The notes: generated by a model not told the origin, from the sequence alone. A DNA stretch of 64,000 nucleotides from Carnobacterium sp. CP1 (GCF_001483965.1 NZ_CP010796.1:372001-436000); one strand, 5' to 3'. Shown: positions 46,834 through 58,009, counted from the stretch's first letter. Made by a program: numbers and translations.

Positions 46834-48201
46834 ATGTTCGATAAAATTTTAATTGCAAACCGCGGTGAAATTGCAGTCCGGATCATACGCGCTTGTCGCG
46901 AATTAGGGATTCAAACTGTCGCGGTTTACTCAGAAGCAGACCGAGACGCATTGCATATGCAGTTAGCGGATGAAGCTATCTGTATTGGTCCAGCAAAAGC
47001 TACAGATTCTTATTTAGACATGCAAAGCATTTTAAGTGCAGCAGTTGTAACACATTCCCAGGCTATTCATCCTGGGTTTGGTTTTTTATCAGAAAACAGC
47101 ACTTTTGCGACTATGTGTAAAGAGATGAACGTGACTTTCATTGGACCGGATCCTGAAACCATTGATCAAATGGGAAATAAATCTAATGCCCGAGATTTAA
47201 TGATCCAAGCAGGAGTCCCGGTTATTCCTGGAAGTGATGGTTTTATCACCGATACTGATAAAGCTAAAGAACTTGCAGACAAGTTAGGTTATCCAGTAAT
47301 GGTAAAAGCCGCTGCGGGTGGCGGAGGAAAAGGAATTCGTAAAGTATTTAACAGCGAAGAACTTGTTCCAGCTTTTAATAGTGCTAAAAATGAAGCAAAA
47401 GCTGCTTTTGGCGATGATCGTATGTACATGGAAAAAATCATTGAACATGCCCGCCACATTGAAGTACAAATATTAGGAGACCACTATGGAAATATTATTC
47501 ATTTAGGTGAACGCGATTGCTCGTTACAACGCAACAATCAAAAAGTGATTGAAGAATCACCATCTGTGGCGATTAGTGAAGAACAACGCCAATCTTTAGG
47601 CGAAACGGCGATTCGTGCTGCAAAACATGTTGGCTATAAGAACGCTGGCACCATCGAATTTTTATTGGATCAAAATGGAGATTTCTACTTTATGGAAATG
47701 AACACGCGTATCCAAGTGGAACATCCAGTTACCGAAATGGCAACTGAAATCGATATTGTCAAAGAACAATTAACGATTGCAAGTGGCGGCGAGTTGACAA
47801 TTCAACAATCAGATGTCAAACTTACAGGACACACGATCGAATGTCGAATCAATGCTGAAAATCCAGCGTTTAATTTTGCTCCTTCACCGGGTAAAATCAC
47901 TTATTTGTTGATGCCAAGTGGCGGAAATGGGTTACGTGTTGACAGTGCAATGTTTGCAGGCTATGTGATTCCGCCTTACTACGATGCTATGATCGCTAAA
48001 ATCATCGTAAAAGGCGCAGACCGAGCTGAGGCGATAGCCAAAATGAAACGTGCATTAGGAGAATTAGTCATTGAAGGCATTATCAGCAATCAATTTTTCC
48101 AAGAAGATTTATTAGAAGATGAACGGTTTGTTAATGGAGAATACGATACGAGTTTCTTGCAGGATGTCTTTCTTAAAGAATGGGAACCGCGTGTTGAATA
48201 A
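46834..48201 (+). CDS. accC: Biotin carboxylase subunit of acetyl-CoA carboxylase
   Basis: ATG 46834 lies five bases after fabZ with GGAAG upstream. The 455-residue ATP-grasp enzyme has Ile-Ala-Asn-Arg-Gly-Glu-Ile-Ala-Val-Arg-Ile at the start, the Gly-rich lid Lys-Ala-Ala-Ala-Gly-Gly-Gly-Gly-Lys-Gly near 159-168, Glu-Arg-Asp-Cys-Ser near 227, and Glu-Met-Asn-Thr-Arg-Ile-Gln-Val-Glu-His near 287. It carboxylates biotin on AccB. Confidence 0.96.
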   Translation: MFDKILIANRGEIAVRIIRACRELGIQTVAVYSEADRDALHMQLADEAICIGPAKATDSYLDMQSILSAAVVTHSQAIHPGFGFLSENSTFATMCKEMNVTFIGPDPETIDQMGNKSNARDLMIQAGVPVIPGSDGFITDTDKAKELADKLGYPVMVKAAAGGGGKGIRKVFNSEELVPAFNSAKNEAKAAFGDDRMYMEKIIEHARHIEVQILGDHYGNIIHLGERDCSLQRNNQKVIEESPSVAISEEQRQSLGETAIRAAKHVGYKNAGTIEFLLDQNGDFYFMEMNTRIQVEHPVTEMATEIDIVKEQLTIASGGELTIQQSDVKLTGHTIECRINAENPAFNFAPSPGKITYLLMPSGGNGLRVDSAMFAGYVIPPYYDAMIAKIIVKGADRAEAIAKMKRALGELVIEGIISNQFFQEDLLEDERFVNGEYDTSFLQDVFLKEWEPRVE

Positions 48202-48229
48202 TCCATCAAGGTTGTAAAGAGGTGAGAAA

Positions 48230-49078
48230 GTGAGACTGTTTAAAAAACGAGCTTTTATTCCAATTACTAAAAGTTCACAACTCGAAGATGAAAAAAACGC
48301 TCCTAAAGTACCCGATGGCATGTTTACACAATGTCCTAATTGCAAACGGGCTATTTATGGAAAAGACTTAGGATCAGAAAAGATTTGTCCAGAATGTGGT
48401 TATACTTTTAGAGTAGGCGCCCAAGAAAGAATTCAGCTTACTGTAGATGAGGATAGCTTTGAGGAATGGAATTTGGACGTCGTAACTGAAAACCCTCTTG
48501 ATTTTCCTGGTTATGAAGAAAAAATCCAAACGATTCAAAAAAGAACAGGATTGCATGAAGCAGTTGTGACTGGAAAAGCACGAATCGAAGGTATGGAAAC
48601 AGCGATTTGTGTGATGGATTCCTCTTTTATTATGGGAAGTATGGGAAAAGTAGTTGGGGAAAAAATCACCCGTACATTTGAGCGGGCGCTTAACGAGTCA
48701 TTGCCGGTTATTATTTTCACGGCTTCCGGTGGAGCTCGGATGCAAGAAGGCATTTTATCTTTAATGCAAATGGCAAAAATTAGTGGAGCGGTAGCTCGCC
48801 ATAGTGAAGCGGGTTTACTGTACATCACTGTTTTGACAGATCCGACAACCGGCGGGGTCACGGCTAGTTTTGCTATGCAAGGAGATATTATTCTTTCAGA
48901 ACCTAGAGCTTTAGTAGGGTTTGCTGGCAGACGCGTTATTGAACAAACGATTAAAGAGACACTGCCCGATGATTTTCAATTGGCAGAATCTGTTTTGAGA
49001 AATGGGTTTATTGATAAAATCGTTCCGAGAAAGGACCTTAGACAAACACTAGGGCTTTTACTAGAACTGCATCAATAA
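48230..49078 (+). CDS. accD: Carboxyltransferase beta subunit of acetyl-CoA carboxylase
   Basis: GTG 48230 has GAGGTGAGAA upstream. The 282-residue protein has a zinc ribbon Cys-Pro-Asn-Cys / Cys-Pro-Glu-Cys (about 36-58). A crotonase-fold domain follows with [10 protein letters not shown] and [10 protein letters not shown]. It pairs with AccA to make malonyl-CoA. Confidence 0.95.
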   Translation: MRLFKKRAFIPITKSSQLEDEKNAPKVPDGMFTQCPNCKRAIYGKDLGSEKICPECGYTFRVGAQERIQLTVDEDSFEEWNLDVVTENPLDFPGYEEKIQTIQKRTGLHEAVVTGKARIEGMETAICVMDSSFIMGSMGKVVGEKITRTFERALNESLPVIIFTASGGARMQEGILSLMQMAKISGAVARHSEAGLLYITVLTDPTTGGVTASFAMQGDIILSEPRALVGFAGRRVIEQTIKETLPDDFQLAESVLRNGFIDKIVPRKDLRQTLGLLLELHQ

Positions 49079-49129
49079 GTAGGAAAACGCAGTTAAGAAA
49101 GAAACTTTGTATAAGAGAAGGTGAAACAT

Positions 49130-49912
49130 TTGAGCGAAGCGATCGAGATTGTCGCCTTGGCCAGGAAAACGTCACGCTTAACGGCTTTAGAAATAATTGA
49201 ATCGATTTTTGAAGGGTTTATTGAGTTTCATGGAGATCGTTCTTTTCGTGACGATAAAGCCATTGTAGGAGGCATAGCAACCTTAAATGGTCAACCCGTT
49301 ACCGTAATCGGCAACCAAAAGGGACATGATTTAAAAGAAAATATTGAACGAAACTTTGGGTCGCCTCATCCTGAAGGCTACCGAAAAGCTTTGCGTTTAA
49401 TGAAACAAGCAGAGAAATTTAAACGACCGATCGTCACGTTGATCAATACATCAGGAGCTTACTGTGGTGTGGAAGCTGAAGAAAGGGGACAAGGTGAAGC
49501 TATTGCTCGAAATCTAGTAGAAATGAGCCAGTTAAAAGTCCCAGTTCTTTCCATTATCATCGGTGAAGGCGGCAGCGGTGGAGCACTTGCGTTAGCTATG
49601 GGAAACCAAGTTTGGATGATGGAGCATACAATGTACTCTGTTCTTTCTCCAGAAGGCTTTTCGTCAATCTTATGGAAGGATGCCTCCAGATCCAATGAAG
49701 CTGCTGAGATTATGAAGTTAACAGCTCAGGATTTACTAGGTTTGGACATAATCGACCAAATCATCCCCGAGGTACAAGAAGGCGAATTGCTAACGCATGA
49801 CGCTATTCTGATAAACTTGCGTAAACAAATAGCGAAAGAGTTAAGCAATTTGTCTGCTAAAACTCCTGCTGAGTTGGTTGAAGAAAGATACCAACGTTTC
49901 AGAAAATATTGA
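49130..49912 (+). CDS. accA: Carboxyltransferase alpha subunit of acetyl-CoA carboxylase
   Basis: TTG 49130 is seven bases from GAAGGTG; GTG 49121 is in frame but sits in that site. The 260-residue protein has Glu-Phe-His-Gly-Asp-Arg near 28, Gly-x-Pro-His-Pro-Glu-Gly-Tyr-Arg-Lys-Ala near 83, and [11 protein letters not shown] near 145. It is the last gene of the operon. Confidence 0.95.
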   Translation: MSEAIEIVALARKTSRLTALEIIESIFEGFIEFHGDRSFRDDKAIVGGIATLNGQPVTVIGNQKGHDLKENIERNFGSPHPEGYRKALRLMKQAEKFKRPIVTLINTSGAYCGVEAEERGQGEAIARNLVEMSQLKVPVLSIIIGEGGSGGALALAMGNQVWMMEHTMYSVLSPEGFSSILWKDASRSNEAAEIMKLTAQDLLGLDIIDQIIPEVQEGELLTHDAILINLRKQIAKELSNLSAKTPAELVEERYQRFRKY

Positions 49913-49920
49913 TGAATAAA

Positions 49921-49960
49921 ACAAGCACATGCTCAGTTCAACTGAATGGTGCTTGTTTTT
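49921..49960. terminator. Terminator of the fab-acc operon
   Basis: ACAAGCAC and GTGCTTGT stem with CAGTTCAACTG inside, followed by TTTTC; AAA precedes it. Confidence 0.85.
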
Positions 49961-50077
49961 CATTGTGTTTCGTTATAGAAAAATGAAGCGGGAGAGGTTA
50001 AACAAGATGCTTCGCAAGATCACAAAACCTATGGTACACTGGGAACAGACAAAAAGGGTATCTTACGAAAAGATTGG

Positions 50078-51043
50078 GTGAACAATGTGGGAGAAAAGAT
50101 TGAATTTCCTAAAAATTATGAACTTTATTTAAAACAAGCGATGGAACAATTCAATGCTGGGAATATGCAAGAAGCCGCTAATTACTTTAAAGAGGCTTAC
50201 AGCATTGAACAAGATAAAACAGTTAATACTTTCTATGTGACGGCTTTATACCAAATAGGTGAGTATCGAAAAGCTAAAGAAATTGCCGATACGCAGTTCG
50301 TTTTTTATCAGAGTGAAGAACGGTTATATGCCTTTTATACTTCTGTCTTGATCAAAGCTCATTTCTTTGATCAGGCAACACAAATCATCAAAAAAGAACT
50401 GACTAAAATGAAAAACCTTGACTCAATTGCTGTTTGGCAAGCGTTGTCAGAAATGAACATTAACGAAAAAGCGGAAGATGAGCACCAGAAAGAAAAACGG
50501 CATCAAGAAATCCTGAAAAATGCTTTTTCAATGGGCAATCAATCTTTTGAAAAACAAGCGCAAACTATAAAAGAGATAGAGACGTTGCCGCTTGATTTAT
50601 TTATTAAAGCAGCTAAAACGTTATTGGCTAATCCTTTTGTGAATGGAATCGCTAAAGCATCGGTCATTGAGCACTTGATCCTGCACCAAGTCAATGAATC
50701 GTTCACGATCGATTGGTTTACTGAACAACGGACGATAGTGCCTATAAAATTGACAATGCTGGCAAAAAATAAGACCGTTCAGATTGTAGCGGCTTTATTA
50801 AAAGAAGAAATCGAAAACAATGATCCTGTTTTGTATCAAGCTATCCATCAAGAAGCCAATCTGCATTTTATGTTACTGTATCCATTTATTGATGAAGTGA
50901 TTACGTTGCCTGACTATTGGATTGATTTGTACCGAGAACGTTATGAGATAGATTATCAAGCTGAAATGATCGATTCTACAGCACATTTGCTGATGAAAGA
51001 ATGGATGAAGAAATTAAACGAAGAGATACAAGGATGGATCTGA
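50078..51043 (+). CDS. TPR-repeat protein, unknown function
   Basis: GTG 50078 is the first start in frame, though no strong ribosome binding site is seen; GTG 50087 is possible. The 321-residue protein has TPR-like helices near residues 14-80 (Ala-Met-Glu-Gln-Phe-Asn-Ala-Gly-Asn-Met-Gln-Glu-Ala-Ala, then Tyr-Gln-Ile-Gly-Glu-Tyr-Arg-Lys-Ala). A further all-helical C-terminal part follows. No signal peptide is present. Similar TPR genes precede tig in related bacteria. A scaffold role is inferred. Confidence 0.75.
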   Translation: MNNVGEKIEFPKNYELYLKQAMEQFNAGNMQEAANYFKEAYSIEQDKTVNTFYVTALYQIGEYRKAKEIADTQFVFYQSEERLYAFYTSVLIKAHFFDQATQIIKKELTKMKNLDSIAVWQALSEMNINEKAEDEHQKEKRHQEILKNAFSMGNQSFEKQAQTIKEIETLPLDLFIKAAKTLLANPFVNGIAKASVIEHLILHQVNESFTIDWFTEQRTIVPIKLTMLAKNKTVQIVAALLKEEIENNDPVLYQAIHQEANLHFMLLYPFIDEVITLPDYWIDLYRERYEIDYQAEMIDSTAHLLMKEWMKKLNEEIQGWI

Positions 51044-51197
51044 CAAAATAGCCTTATGGCATCATCTAATTAATGCATCAGTCCATTCGATAAAGGTTCA
51101 TTTGTACACCTTCAAAAGAAGATAATGAACCTAAGTCCCAGATTTGGACTCAAACAGAAAAATAAATCCGAATTTTTCCGGGTTTCAACGGTTTGTA

Positions 51198-51226
51198 TTT
51201 ACAAAATTTCAGTGATAGTGTAAGAT
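51198..51226 (+). promoter_or_regulatory. Promoter of tig
   Basis: TTTACA, 17 bases, TAAGAT, about 60 bases before the start. The rest of the 242-base gap before tig shows nothing else firm. Confidence 0.6.
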
Positions 51227-51285
51227 TAGGGAGTATGCAATTTTAAAAGATTGCCAAAAATAGAGTGTTTCGGAGGGAAATATAC

Positions 51286-52566
51286 ATGACTGCAAAATGG
51301 GAAAAAAAAGGCACCAATGATGGTGTTTTAACATTTGAAATTTCAGAAGAAAAAATCCAAGAAGGCATGACTACAGCTTTCAACAAAGTGAAAGGTACTT
51401 TAAACGTACCAGGTTTCCGTAAAGGGAAAGTTTCACGTCAAGTATTTAATAAAATGTACGGCGAAGAAGCACTTTTTGAAGACGCATTAAATGCTGTATT
51501 ACCTGCAGAATATGATGCAGCAGTAAAAGAGTCAGGAATCGATCCAGTTGACCAACCGAAAATTGATGTTAAATCAATGGAAAAAGGACAACCATGGGTT
51601 ATCGAAGCAGCGGTCACTGTTAAACCTGAAGTAAAATTAGGCGAATACAAAGGCTTAACGATCGAAAAACAAGATCGTGAAGTTACTGATGCGGATGTTG
51701 AAGAAAACTTAGAAACAAAACGCGCTGCTCAAGCAGAATTAGTATTGAAAGAAGATGCAGCAGTTGAAGGCGATACAGTTGTTATCGATTTTGATGGATA
51801 CAAAGACGGTGTTGCTTTTGAAGGTGGAAAAGGCGAAAATCATTCACTAGAAATCGGATCAAATTCTTTCATTCCAGGATTCGAAGAACAATTGATCGGG
51901 GCAAAAGCTGGCGATGAATTAGATGTTACTGTCACTTTCCCTGAAGACTACCATGCTGAGGATTTAAAAGGCGCTGAAGCAGTCTTTAAAGTGAAAGTTC
52001 ACGAAGTAAAAGCAAAAGAATTACCAGCATTAGATGATGAGTTTGCTAAAGATGTAGATGAAGAAGTTGAAACATTAGCAGCATTGAAAGAAAAAATCAA
52101 AACTCAATTAGTTGAAGCTAAAAATGCTGCAGCAGACGAGGCGATTGAAGAATCTGCTATCCGCCAAGCAGTAGAAAATGCAACAATTGAAGACTTGCCA
52201 TGGGCTATGGTCCATGACGAAGTTCACCGTCAAATGGACATGTTCTTAAACGATATGCAACGCCAAGGTGTTTCTCCTGAAATGTACTACCAAATCACTG
52301 GTACAAAAGAAGAAGACTTACACAAACAAATGGAAGGCGATGCTGATTTAAGAACTCGTACTAACTTAGTTCTTGAAGCAGTCGTTGAAGCTGAAGCTTT
52401 TGAACCATCTGAAGAAGAAGTAGAAGCAGAAATCAAAAACTTATCAGAACAATACGGTATGGAAGAAAAAGCAGTTCGTGCTGCATTGACTCCTGAAATG
52501 TTGAAACATGATATTTCAATGAAAAAAGCAATTGACTTAATTACTTCTACAGCTGTAGAAAAATAA
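51286..52566 (+). CDS. tig: Trigger factor
   Basis: ATG 51286 follows GGAGGGAAATATAC. The 426-residue chaperone has an N-terminal ribosome-binding domain with Gly-Phe-Arg-Lys-Gly-Lys-Val (about 43-49; Ser follows where Pro is usual). An FKBP-type prolyl isomerase domain (about 160-245, Phe-Glu-Gly-Gly-Lys-Gly) and a helical C-terminal cradle follow. It binds nascent chains at the exit tunnel. Confidence 0.96.
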   Translation: MTAKWEKKGTNDGVLTFEISEEKIQEGMTTAFNKVKGTLNVPGFRKGKVSRQVFNKMYGEEALFEDALNAVLPAEYDAAVKESGIDPVDQPKIDVKSMEKGQPWVIEAAVTVKPEVKLGEYKGLTIEKQDREVTDADVEENLETKRAAQAELVLKEDAAVEGDTVVIDFDGYKDGVAFEGGKGENHSLEIGSNSFIPGFEEQLIGAKAGDELDVTVTFPEDYHAEDLKGAEAVFKVKVHEVKAKELPALDDEFAKDVDEEVETLAALKEKIKTQLVEAKNAAADEAIEESAIRQAVENATIEDLPWAMVHDEVHRQMDMFLNDMQRQGVSPEMYYQITGTKEEDLHKQMEGDADLRTRTNLVLEAVVEAEAFEPSEEEVEAEIKNLSEQYGMEEKAVRAALTPEMLKHDISMKKAIDLITSTAVEK

Positions 52567-52604
52567 TTTTTTAGATCAGTTCAATTTAAATGAAAATTGA
52601 AGAG

Positions 52605-52645
52605 AAGAACTTCAAAGGTTAATAAACTTTTGAGGTTCTTTTCTG
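52605..52645 (+). terminator. Terminator after tig
   Basis: AAGAACTTCAAAG pairs with CTTTTGAGGTTCTT (one bulge) and is followed by TTCT. Confidence 0.75.
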
Positions 52646-52800
52646 TTAGGATGAAGTCACTAAAACTACGAATAGAATCATGGCAATGCAAGTGAGATTA
52701 TGCTATGATTATTAGTGTTTGAAGTAAGCTTACCGTTGTTTATGCAGCAGGTTTGCTATGAAGTAACGAGTATGAATGAAGAATAGAGGTGGGCAAGTAG

Positions 52801-54045
52801 ATGTTTGTTGATGAAGAAACTAAAGGACCTGTAAATTGTTCATTTTGTGGGAAATCCCAGGACCAAGTGAAAAAAATCGTTGCAGGACCAGGAGTCTATA
52901 TTTGTAATGAATGTATCGACTTATGTAAAGAAATTATTGATGAGGAATTTAGCGATGCAGGTTACGGTGAATTTTTAGAAGTGCCAAAACCGCAAGAAAT
53001 TAGAAGCATTCTGAATGATTATGTGATCGGACAAGAACAAGCTAAAAAAGCTCTTTCTGTTGCAGTCTATAACCATTATAAACGTGTCAATCAAATTGGA
53101 ACTGAAGAAGATGGTGTGGAACTGCAAAAAAGTAACATCTGTCTAATTGGGCCTACAGGATCAGGAAAAACGTTCTTGGCACAAAGTTTGGCTCGTATTC
53201 TAAATGTTCCATTTGCAATTGCAGATGCGACCAGTTTAACTGAAGCAGGTTATGTTGGTGAAGACGTTGAAAACATTTTACTAAAATTAATGCAAGCAGC
53301 TGACTACGATGTAGAACGCGCTCAAAAAGGCATTATTTATATCGATGAAATTGATAAAATTGCTCGAAAAAGCGAAAATGTTTCTATCACACGTGATGTT
53401 AGTGGTGAAGGTGTCCAACAAGCTTTGCTGAAGATCTTGGAAGGCACAGTTGCGAATATTCCGCCACAAGGTGGAAGAAAACACCCTAACCAAGAATTTA
53501 TTCAATTGGATACTAGCAATATACTCTTTATTGTTGGTGGAGCTTTTGATGGAATCGATAAAATCGTTAAAAACCGAATGGGTGAAAAAGTGATTGGTTT
53601 TGGGTCTGGTAAAAAAGTATTGGATCAAAATGCCAGTGTCATGCAACAAATCAACCCTGAAGATTTATTGAAATTTGGTTTGATTCCTGAATTTATCGGA
53701 CGTTTGCCAGTAATGGCAGCTTTAGAGAAGTTAACTGAAGATGATTTAGTGCATATTCTGACACAACCTAAAAACGCATTAGAAAAACAATATAAAAAAT
53801 TAATGATGTTGGATAATGTTGAATTGGAATTCGAAGAGAAAGCTCTTAGGGAGATTGCTAAAAAAGCGATCGAACGGAATACTGGAGCTCGGGGATTACG
53901 TTCAATTATTGAAAGCATCATGTTGGAAATCATGTTTGATTTACCTAGTCGTCCAGAGATCGCTAAATGCGTTATCACGGAAGAAACAGTAATCGGAGAT
54001 GGCCAACCAGATTTTTATACTGTTGAGGGTCAAAAAATCGTTTAA
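52801..54045 (+). CDS. clpX: ATP-dependent protease ATPase subunit ClpX
   Basis: GAGGTGGG precedes ATG 52801. The 414-residue AAA+ unfoldase has zinc-binding Cys13, Cys16, Cys35 and Cys38, Walker A Gly-Pro-Thr-Gly-Ser-Gly-Lys-Thr (about 118-125), and Walker B Ile-Ile-Tyr-Ile-Asp-Glu-Ile-Asp. The pore loop is Gly-Tyr-Val-Gly, the ClpP-binding loop Ile-Gly-Phe-Gly and sensor 2 Thr-Gly-Ala-Arg-Gly-Leu-Arg. It feeds substrates to ClpP. The adjacency tig-clpX is typical. Confidence 0.97.
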   Translation: MFVDEETKGPVNCSFCGKSQDQVKKIVAGPGVYICNECIDLCKEIIDEEFSDAGYGEFLEVPKPQEIRSILNDYVIGQEQAKKALSVAVYNHYKRVNQIGTEEDGVELQKSNICLIGPTGSGKTFLAQSLARILNVPFAIADATSLTEAGYVGEDVENILLKLMQAADYDVERAQKGIIYIDEIDKIARKSENVSITRDVSGEGVQQALLKILEGTVANIPPQGGRKHPNQEFIQLDTSNILFIVGGAFDGIDKIVKNRMGEKVIGFGSGKKVLDQNASVMQQINPEDLLKFGLIPEFIGRLPVMAALEKLTEDDLVHILTQPKNALEKQYKKLMMLDNVELEFEEKALREIAKKAIERNTGARGLRSIIESIMLEIMFDLPSRPEIAKCVITEETVIGDGQPDFYTVEGQKIV

Positions 54046-54055
54046 GATAGACAAA

Positions 54056-54107
54056 AGAAGCCGTCATTATCCATCTTTTGATTTGGATAATTTCTGGTTT
54101 CTTTTTT
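54056..54107 (+). terminator. Terminator after clpX
   Basis: GAAGCC...ATTATCC / GGATAAT...GGTTTC in one long stem, then TTTTTT. Confidence 0.8.
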
Positions 54108-54253
54108 AAAAAAGAAGAATAAACGCATTTTGTCATTTAATTCCTAAAAATAAGGGAAGCTGAACAGATTCTGATCAAAAATAAAGTCCTGTTTTTGCTA
54201 CTGATATATGGTAGAATAATGGAAGAATTTAGTTTAGAGATGGAGATTAAAAT

Positions 54254-54844
54254 ATGAAAGTTAACAAAGCTGATATCGTGATTAGTGCAGTTTCACCAGC
54301 ACAATACCCAAATACGGGCTTGCCAGAAATTGCGCTTGCTGGACGTTCAAATGTAGGGAAGTCATCATTCATCAATACATTGATCAACCGTAAAGGGTTG
54401 GCGCGTACTTCGAGTAAACCTGGTAAAACACAAACACTTAATTATTATATTATTGAAGACCAATTTTATTTTGTTGATGTTCCTGGCTACGGCTATGCAA
54501 AAGTATCTAAAACAGAACGGGCGAAATGGGGCGAAATGTTAGAAACTTATTTTACTCAAAGAGAACCTTTAAAGGCGACCCTATGCGTTATTGACTTTAG
54601 ACACCCAGCTACTGTAGACGATAAACAAATGTATGAGTTTCTTAAACACTTTAATATTCCTGTGATTGTTGTTGCCACAAAAGCAGATAAAATATCTAAA
54701 AGTAAATGGAATAAACATGTGAAAATCGCTAAAGAATCATTAGGATTTGATCCAGCAGATGATTTCGTTTTGTTTTCATCTGAAACAGGGGAAGGCAAAG
54801 AAGAAGCGTGGAGTTTGATTGAAGGTTATTTGAAAAAAAAGTAA
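54254..54844 (+). CDS. ysxC: Ribosome biogenesis GTPase YsxC/EngB
   Basis: The 196-residue GTPase has G1 Gly-Arg-Ser-Asn-Val-Gly-Lys-Ser-Ser (about 30-38), G3 Asp-Val-Pro-Gly-Tyr-Gly-Tyr-Ala (about 76), G4 Thr-Lys-Ala-Asp-Lys (about 142) and G5 Ser-Ser-Glu-Thr-Gly. It helps late assembly of the 50S subunit and is essential in Bacillus. The position after clpX is conserved among Firmicutes. Confidence 0.95.
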   Translation: MKVNKADIVISAVSPAQYPNTGLPEIALAGRSNVGKSSFINTLINRKGLARTSSKPGKTQTLNYYIIEDQFYFVDVPGYGYAKVSKTERAKWGEMLETYFTQREPLKATLCVIDFRHPATVDDKQMYEFLKHFNIPVIVVATKADKISKSKWNKHVKIAKESLGFDPADDFVLFSSETGEGKEEAWSLIEGYLKKK

Positions 54845-54947
54845 TTTTTCTGGCAGATAAATAGAAGTGTGTTTTTTAATTGTAAAAAGTTAATAAAAAT
54901 GACTAGTATTTAAAGAGCGTGAGTATGGATAAAAGGGGTTCATAATA

Positions 54948-55277
54948 ATGGAGTTTAATGAATATCAAAAATTAGCAAATCGTACTTTATATGGAAATGA
55001 ACAAGTATTGACTAATTGTGCGCTAGGCGTAGCCAGCGAAGCAGGCGAGTTAGTAGACTTAATTAAGAAATACACTTTTCATGGGTATGATTTGGATAAA
55101 AAAGAGCTTGTCAAAGAAATGGGTGACGTTCTTTGGTACTTGTCTCAAATTGCTGAGTGGGCAGATATTTCTTTTGAAGAAGTAGCCATTCAAAATATTG
55201 AGAAGTTAAAACGTCGCTACCCCGATGGCTTTTCTGAAGAAAGAAGCCAAAAACGAACTGAACATGAACCTATTTGA
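54948..55277 (+). CDS. MazG-like nucleotide pyrophosphohydrolase
   Basis: The 109-residue all-alpha protein has the MazG metal motif: Ala-Ser-Glu-Ala-Gly-Glu-Leu-Val-Asp (about 30-38) and Val-Lys-Glu-Met-Gly-Asp-Val-Leu-Trp-Tyr (about 57-66). It would hydrolyse abnormal or excess NTP or dNTP. It is not the two-domain MazG. The start ATG has AAAGGGG upstream and its own terminator follows. Confidence 0.85.
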   Translation: MEFNEYQKLANRTLYGNEQVLTNCALGVASEAGELVDLIKKYTFHGYDLDKKELVKEMGDVLWYLSQIAEWADISFEEVAIQNIEKLKRRYPDGFSEERSQKRTEHEPI

Positions 55278-55289
55278 TTTTCATAACTA

Positions 55290-55331
55290 AAGCCCCCTTG
55301 CTATACGGTATGTATAGCGAGGGGGCTTTTT
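55290..55331. terminator. Strong bidirectional terminator
   Basis: AAGCCCCCTTGCTATAC pairs with GTATAGCGAGGGGGCTT (one mismatch) and ends in TTTTT. It separates the MazG gene from the convergent small gene. Confidence 0.9.
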
Positions 55332-55343
55332 GATTACATTGTT

Positions 55344-55481
55344 TTATTTAGAGGATAGTTCATTATGATTGTCTTTGTCCTCTTCAGTTTCATCTTTTTT
55401 AGTAGTGGCTTCTTCTGGGTCTAGTACGAATTTGTGAAATAAATCGTCTAAACTAGTTTCAACTTTAGATAATTGTCCCAT
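55344..55481 (-). CDS. Small acidic protein, unknown function
   Basis: ATG 55481 on the minus strand has TAGGAGG seven bases upstream, which outweighs the longer in-frame reading to 55529. The 45-residue product begins Met-Gly-Gln-Leu-Ser-Lys-Val-Glu-Thr-Ser-Leu-Asp-Asp-Leu-Phe-His-Lys-Phe and ends in a strongly acidic/Lys tail. It resembles the short conserved SPJ_0845-type proteins of streptococci and relatives; that naming is tentative. Confidence 0.65.
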   Translation of the reverse strand: MGQLSKVETSLDDLFHKFVLDPEEATTKKDETEEDKDNHNELSSK

Positions 55482-55635
55482 ATTATACCTCCTATTTAAA
55501 GCTATTCTTATCTTAACGCCATTGGACAAAAAATGCCACTATTTTATTTCAGTACATCTTCCAAAAGTATATATAGAAAAAATGCGTCCCTTTTAATTTT
55601 TAACAGTAAGACAGAAACTTCTGGCATTGAAAATC

Positions 55636-55730
55636 TTTAACAATTCTTTTTATTCAGTATATTATGCATAAAAAGATATAAATAAGAATAAACAACGGAG
55701 ATATGTTTTATATATTGCATAAATATCCTT
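55636..55730 (+). promoter_or_regulatory. Promoter and two ArgR-like boxes before the ABC transporter
   Basis: TTTAAC, 16 bases, TATATT (55658) makes a weak promoter. TTATGCATAAAAAGAT (55662) and ATTGCATAAATATCCTT (55714) both resemble ARG boxes (TGNATWWWWAT). Control by arginine or a related amino acid is a possibility only. Confidence 0.4.
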
Positions 55731-55788
55731 GTTCTGCTACACTACAGAGGTGTTTAAGAAAATGCAGAAAGAGAAAAGAGGAAATAAA

Positions 55789-57285
55789 ATGAAAAGAAAG
55801 TCGCTTGTTACTGCTCTACTTATCCTGTTTACTGCTCTAATTAGTTTTACTATGCCATCTTTGCAAGTGGCAGCAGCAGATACTTCATTATCAGATGTCC
55901 AATCAAAAGGAACGTTGACTATTGGAACGAGCGCTGATTTTCCGCCATATGAATTTCACGCTACTGTTAATGGCAAGGATGAAATCGTCGGAATGGATAT
56001 ATCTATTGCTCAAAAAATTGCTGACGATTTAGGCGTAACATTGGAAATACAAGATATGGGATTTGATAGTCTGTTGCCTGCTTTGGAAGTAAATAAAGTA
56101 GACATGATTCTAGCAGGTATGAGTCCTTCTGAAGAACGAAAAAAAAGTGTTGATTTTTCTACTGTTTATTATACAGGAGGGCAAAATTTAGTTGTCCGTC
56201 AATCTGATGAAGGCATCTATCAAACTAAAGATGATCTGCATGGGAAAAAAATTGGAGTTCAAACAGGCTCATTACAAGAAACATTAGCCCAGAAACAAAT
56301 GCCGGATTCTGATTTGTTGAGTTTATCAAAAATCACCGATTTGATTCTAGCTTTAAAAACGAACAAAATAGAAGCTATCGTAATGGAAAAACCAAGTGCG
56401 ACTGCTTACGTTTCAAATGATACAGGATTAGTTACTTTTGATGGAGCGTTTGAATTGGCTGAAGGTGAGCAAGGAACAGCGATCGCTTTTAAAAAAGGTA
56501 CTCAAACCCTTTTAGAGAGTGTCAATGATTCTCTTGTAGAAATAAAAGAGGGAAATTTAATTGAAGGGTATTTAAAAGAAGCTGGAGAACACTTGAAAGA
56601 TAGTCAAGGTGGAACGATTGATTCAGAAGACGCCGAAGACACAGGGTCAAATACAATGATCAACTATTGGAACTATTTTGCCAAAGGAACGGGTTATACC
56701 ATTCTGATATCTGTTTCAAGTGTATTATTCGGAAGCATTTTAGGAATATTTTTGTCCTTGATGCGTATGGCGGATAATAAAGTTATCCGCGGTTTGGCTA
56801 CCGCTTATGTCGAATTTGTTCGTGGGACGCCAATGATGATCCAAGTAATGTTCATCTATTTTGCAGTAGGATACTTAGTAAATATCCCTGCTTTAGCTTC
56901 CGGCATCATTGCGGTTTCTTTGAACAGCGGAGCCTATATCTGCGAAATTATCCGTTCAGGATTAAATTCCGTATCTAAAGGACAAGCAGAAGCAGCAAGA
57001 AGTTTAGGGATGAGCAAGAAGCTTTCAATGCGATATATTATTTTCCCGCAAGCGCTAAAAAATATTTGGCCAGCCTTAGGAAATGAATTTATCACGGTCA
57101 TTAAAGAAAGCTCGATTGTGTCGATTATTGGTGTAAGTGATTTGATTTTCCAAACAAAAGTCGTCACTTCAGTTTCATATCGTGGGATTGCACCGTTAGC
57201 TGTTACGATGGTCATTTATTTTGTTTTAACTTTTAGCTTAACAAAACTGTTGAATTATTATGAAGGGAAGATGAATCATGATTAA
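55789..57285 (+). CDS. Amino-acid ABC transporter, fused binding protein and permease
   Basis: ATG 55789 follows AGAGGAAATAAA; the TTG at 55729 is rejected. Of 498 residues, 1-30 are a signal peptide (Ala-Leu-Leu-Ile-Leu-Phe). Residues of about 35-270 are a solute-binding domain ([14 protein letters not shown], Met-Ile-Leu-Ala-Gly-Met). Residues of about 290-495 are a HisM/GlnP-type permease with the EAA loop [10 protein letters not shown]. GlnP-type fusions import glutamine, glutamate, asparagine or basic amino acids. Specificity is not readable here. Confidence 0.9.
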   Translation: MKRKSLVTALLILFTALISFTMPSLQVAAADTSLSDVQSKGTLTIGTSADFPPYEFHATVNGKDEIVGMDISIAQKIADDLGVTLEIQDMGFDSLLPALEVNKVDMILAGMSPSEERKKSVDFSTVYYTGGQNLVVRQSDEGIYQTKDDLHGKKIGVQTGSLQETLAQKQMPDSDLLSLSKITDLILALKTNKIEAIVMEKPSATAYVSNDTGLVTFDGAFELAEGEQGTAIAFKKGTQTLLESVNDSLVEIKEGNLIEGYLKEAGEHLKDSQGGTIDSEDAEDTGSNTMINYWNYFAKGTGYTILISVSSVLFGSILGIFLSLMRMADNKVIRGLATAYVEFVRGTPMMIQVMFIYFAVGYLVNIPALASGIIAVSLNSGAYICEIIRSGLNSVSKGQAEAARSLGMSKKLSMRYIIFPQALKNIWPALGNEFITVIKESSIVSIIGVSDLIFQTKVVTSVSYRGIAPLAVTMVIYFVLTFSLTKLLNYYEGKMNHD

Positions 57286-58003
57286 ATTTAACCATTTAAA
57301 AAAATCTTTTGATAAAAATGAAGTCTTGATCGACATTAATGGAGAAGTAAAAAAAGGGGAAGTCGTCGTGATCATCGGACCATCAGGATCGGGTAAAAGC
57401 ACGTTGCTGCGGTGCTTAAATTTACTGGAGACTCCGACAAGCGGTGAAATTATTTTTGAAGATATTGCTTTAACAGGACTTAACGAAACAAAGTTAAATC
57501 AATTGCGAGAAAAAATGGGAATGGTCTTTCAAAGTTTTAATTTATTTCCACATTTGTCTGTGTTAGATAATTTAAAAATAGCGCCGATCAAAGTTAAAGG
57601 AATGCCTGAAACAGAAGCGGAAAGCCAGGCGCGAAGATTGTTGAAACAAGTGGGTTTAGAAGACAAAGATACAGCTTATCCAGCTAGTTTATCGGGTGGT
57701 CAGCAACAACGAGTAGCTATCGCACGTGCATTAGCAATGAACCCAAAAGTCATGTTGTTTGATGAACCGACATCTGCATTGGATCCTGAAATGGTAGGAG
57801 AAGTTTTAAAAGTTATTCAAGATTTAGCAGAAACCGGAATGACGATGGTTGTTGTGACTCATGAAATGGGATTTGCTAAGCAAGTAGCTGATCGCGTCAT
57901 TTTTATGGACGCAGGTTATATTGTAGAAGAAGGAACTCCAGAACAGCTCTTTGATCACCCGGAACATAACCGAACCAAAGATTTTTTAGCAAAAGTATTA
58001 TAA
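57278..58003 (+). CDS. Amino-acid ABC transporter ATP-binding protein
   Basis: The 241-residue ATPase overlaps the permease gene by eight bases. Walker A Gly-Pro-Ser-Gly-Ser-Gly-Lys-Ser-Thr (about 32-40), Q-loop [10 protein letters not shown], signature Leu-Ser-Gly-Gly-Gln-Gln-Gln-Arg (about 132), Walker B Val-Met-Leu-Phe-Asp-Glu-Pro and H-loop Thr-His-Glu are all present. It is a GlnQ-type polar amino-acid importer ATPase and powers the upstream permease. Confidence 0.94.
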   Translation: MIKFNHLKKSFDKNEVLIDINGEVKKGEVVVIIGPSGSGKSTLLRCLNLLETPTSGEIIFEDIALTGLNETKLNQLREKMGMVFQSFNLFPHLSVLDNLKIAPIKVKGMPETEAESQARRLLKQVGLEDKDTAYPASLSGGQQQRVAIARALAMNPKVMLFDEPTSALDPEMVGEVLKVIQDLAETGMTMVVVTHEMGFAKQVADRVIFMDAGYIVEEGTPEQLFDHPEHNRTKDFLAKVL

Positions 58004-58009
58004 AAAAAT

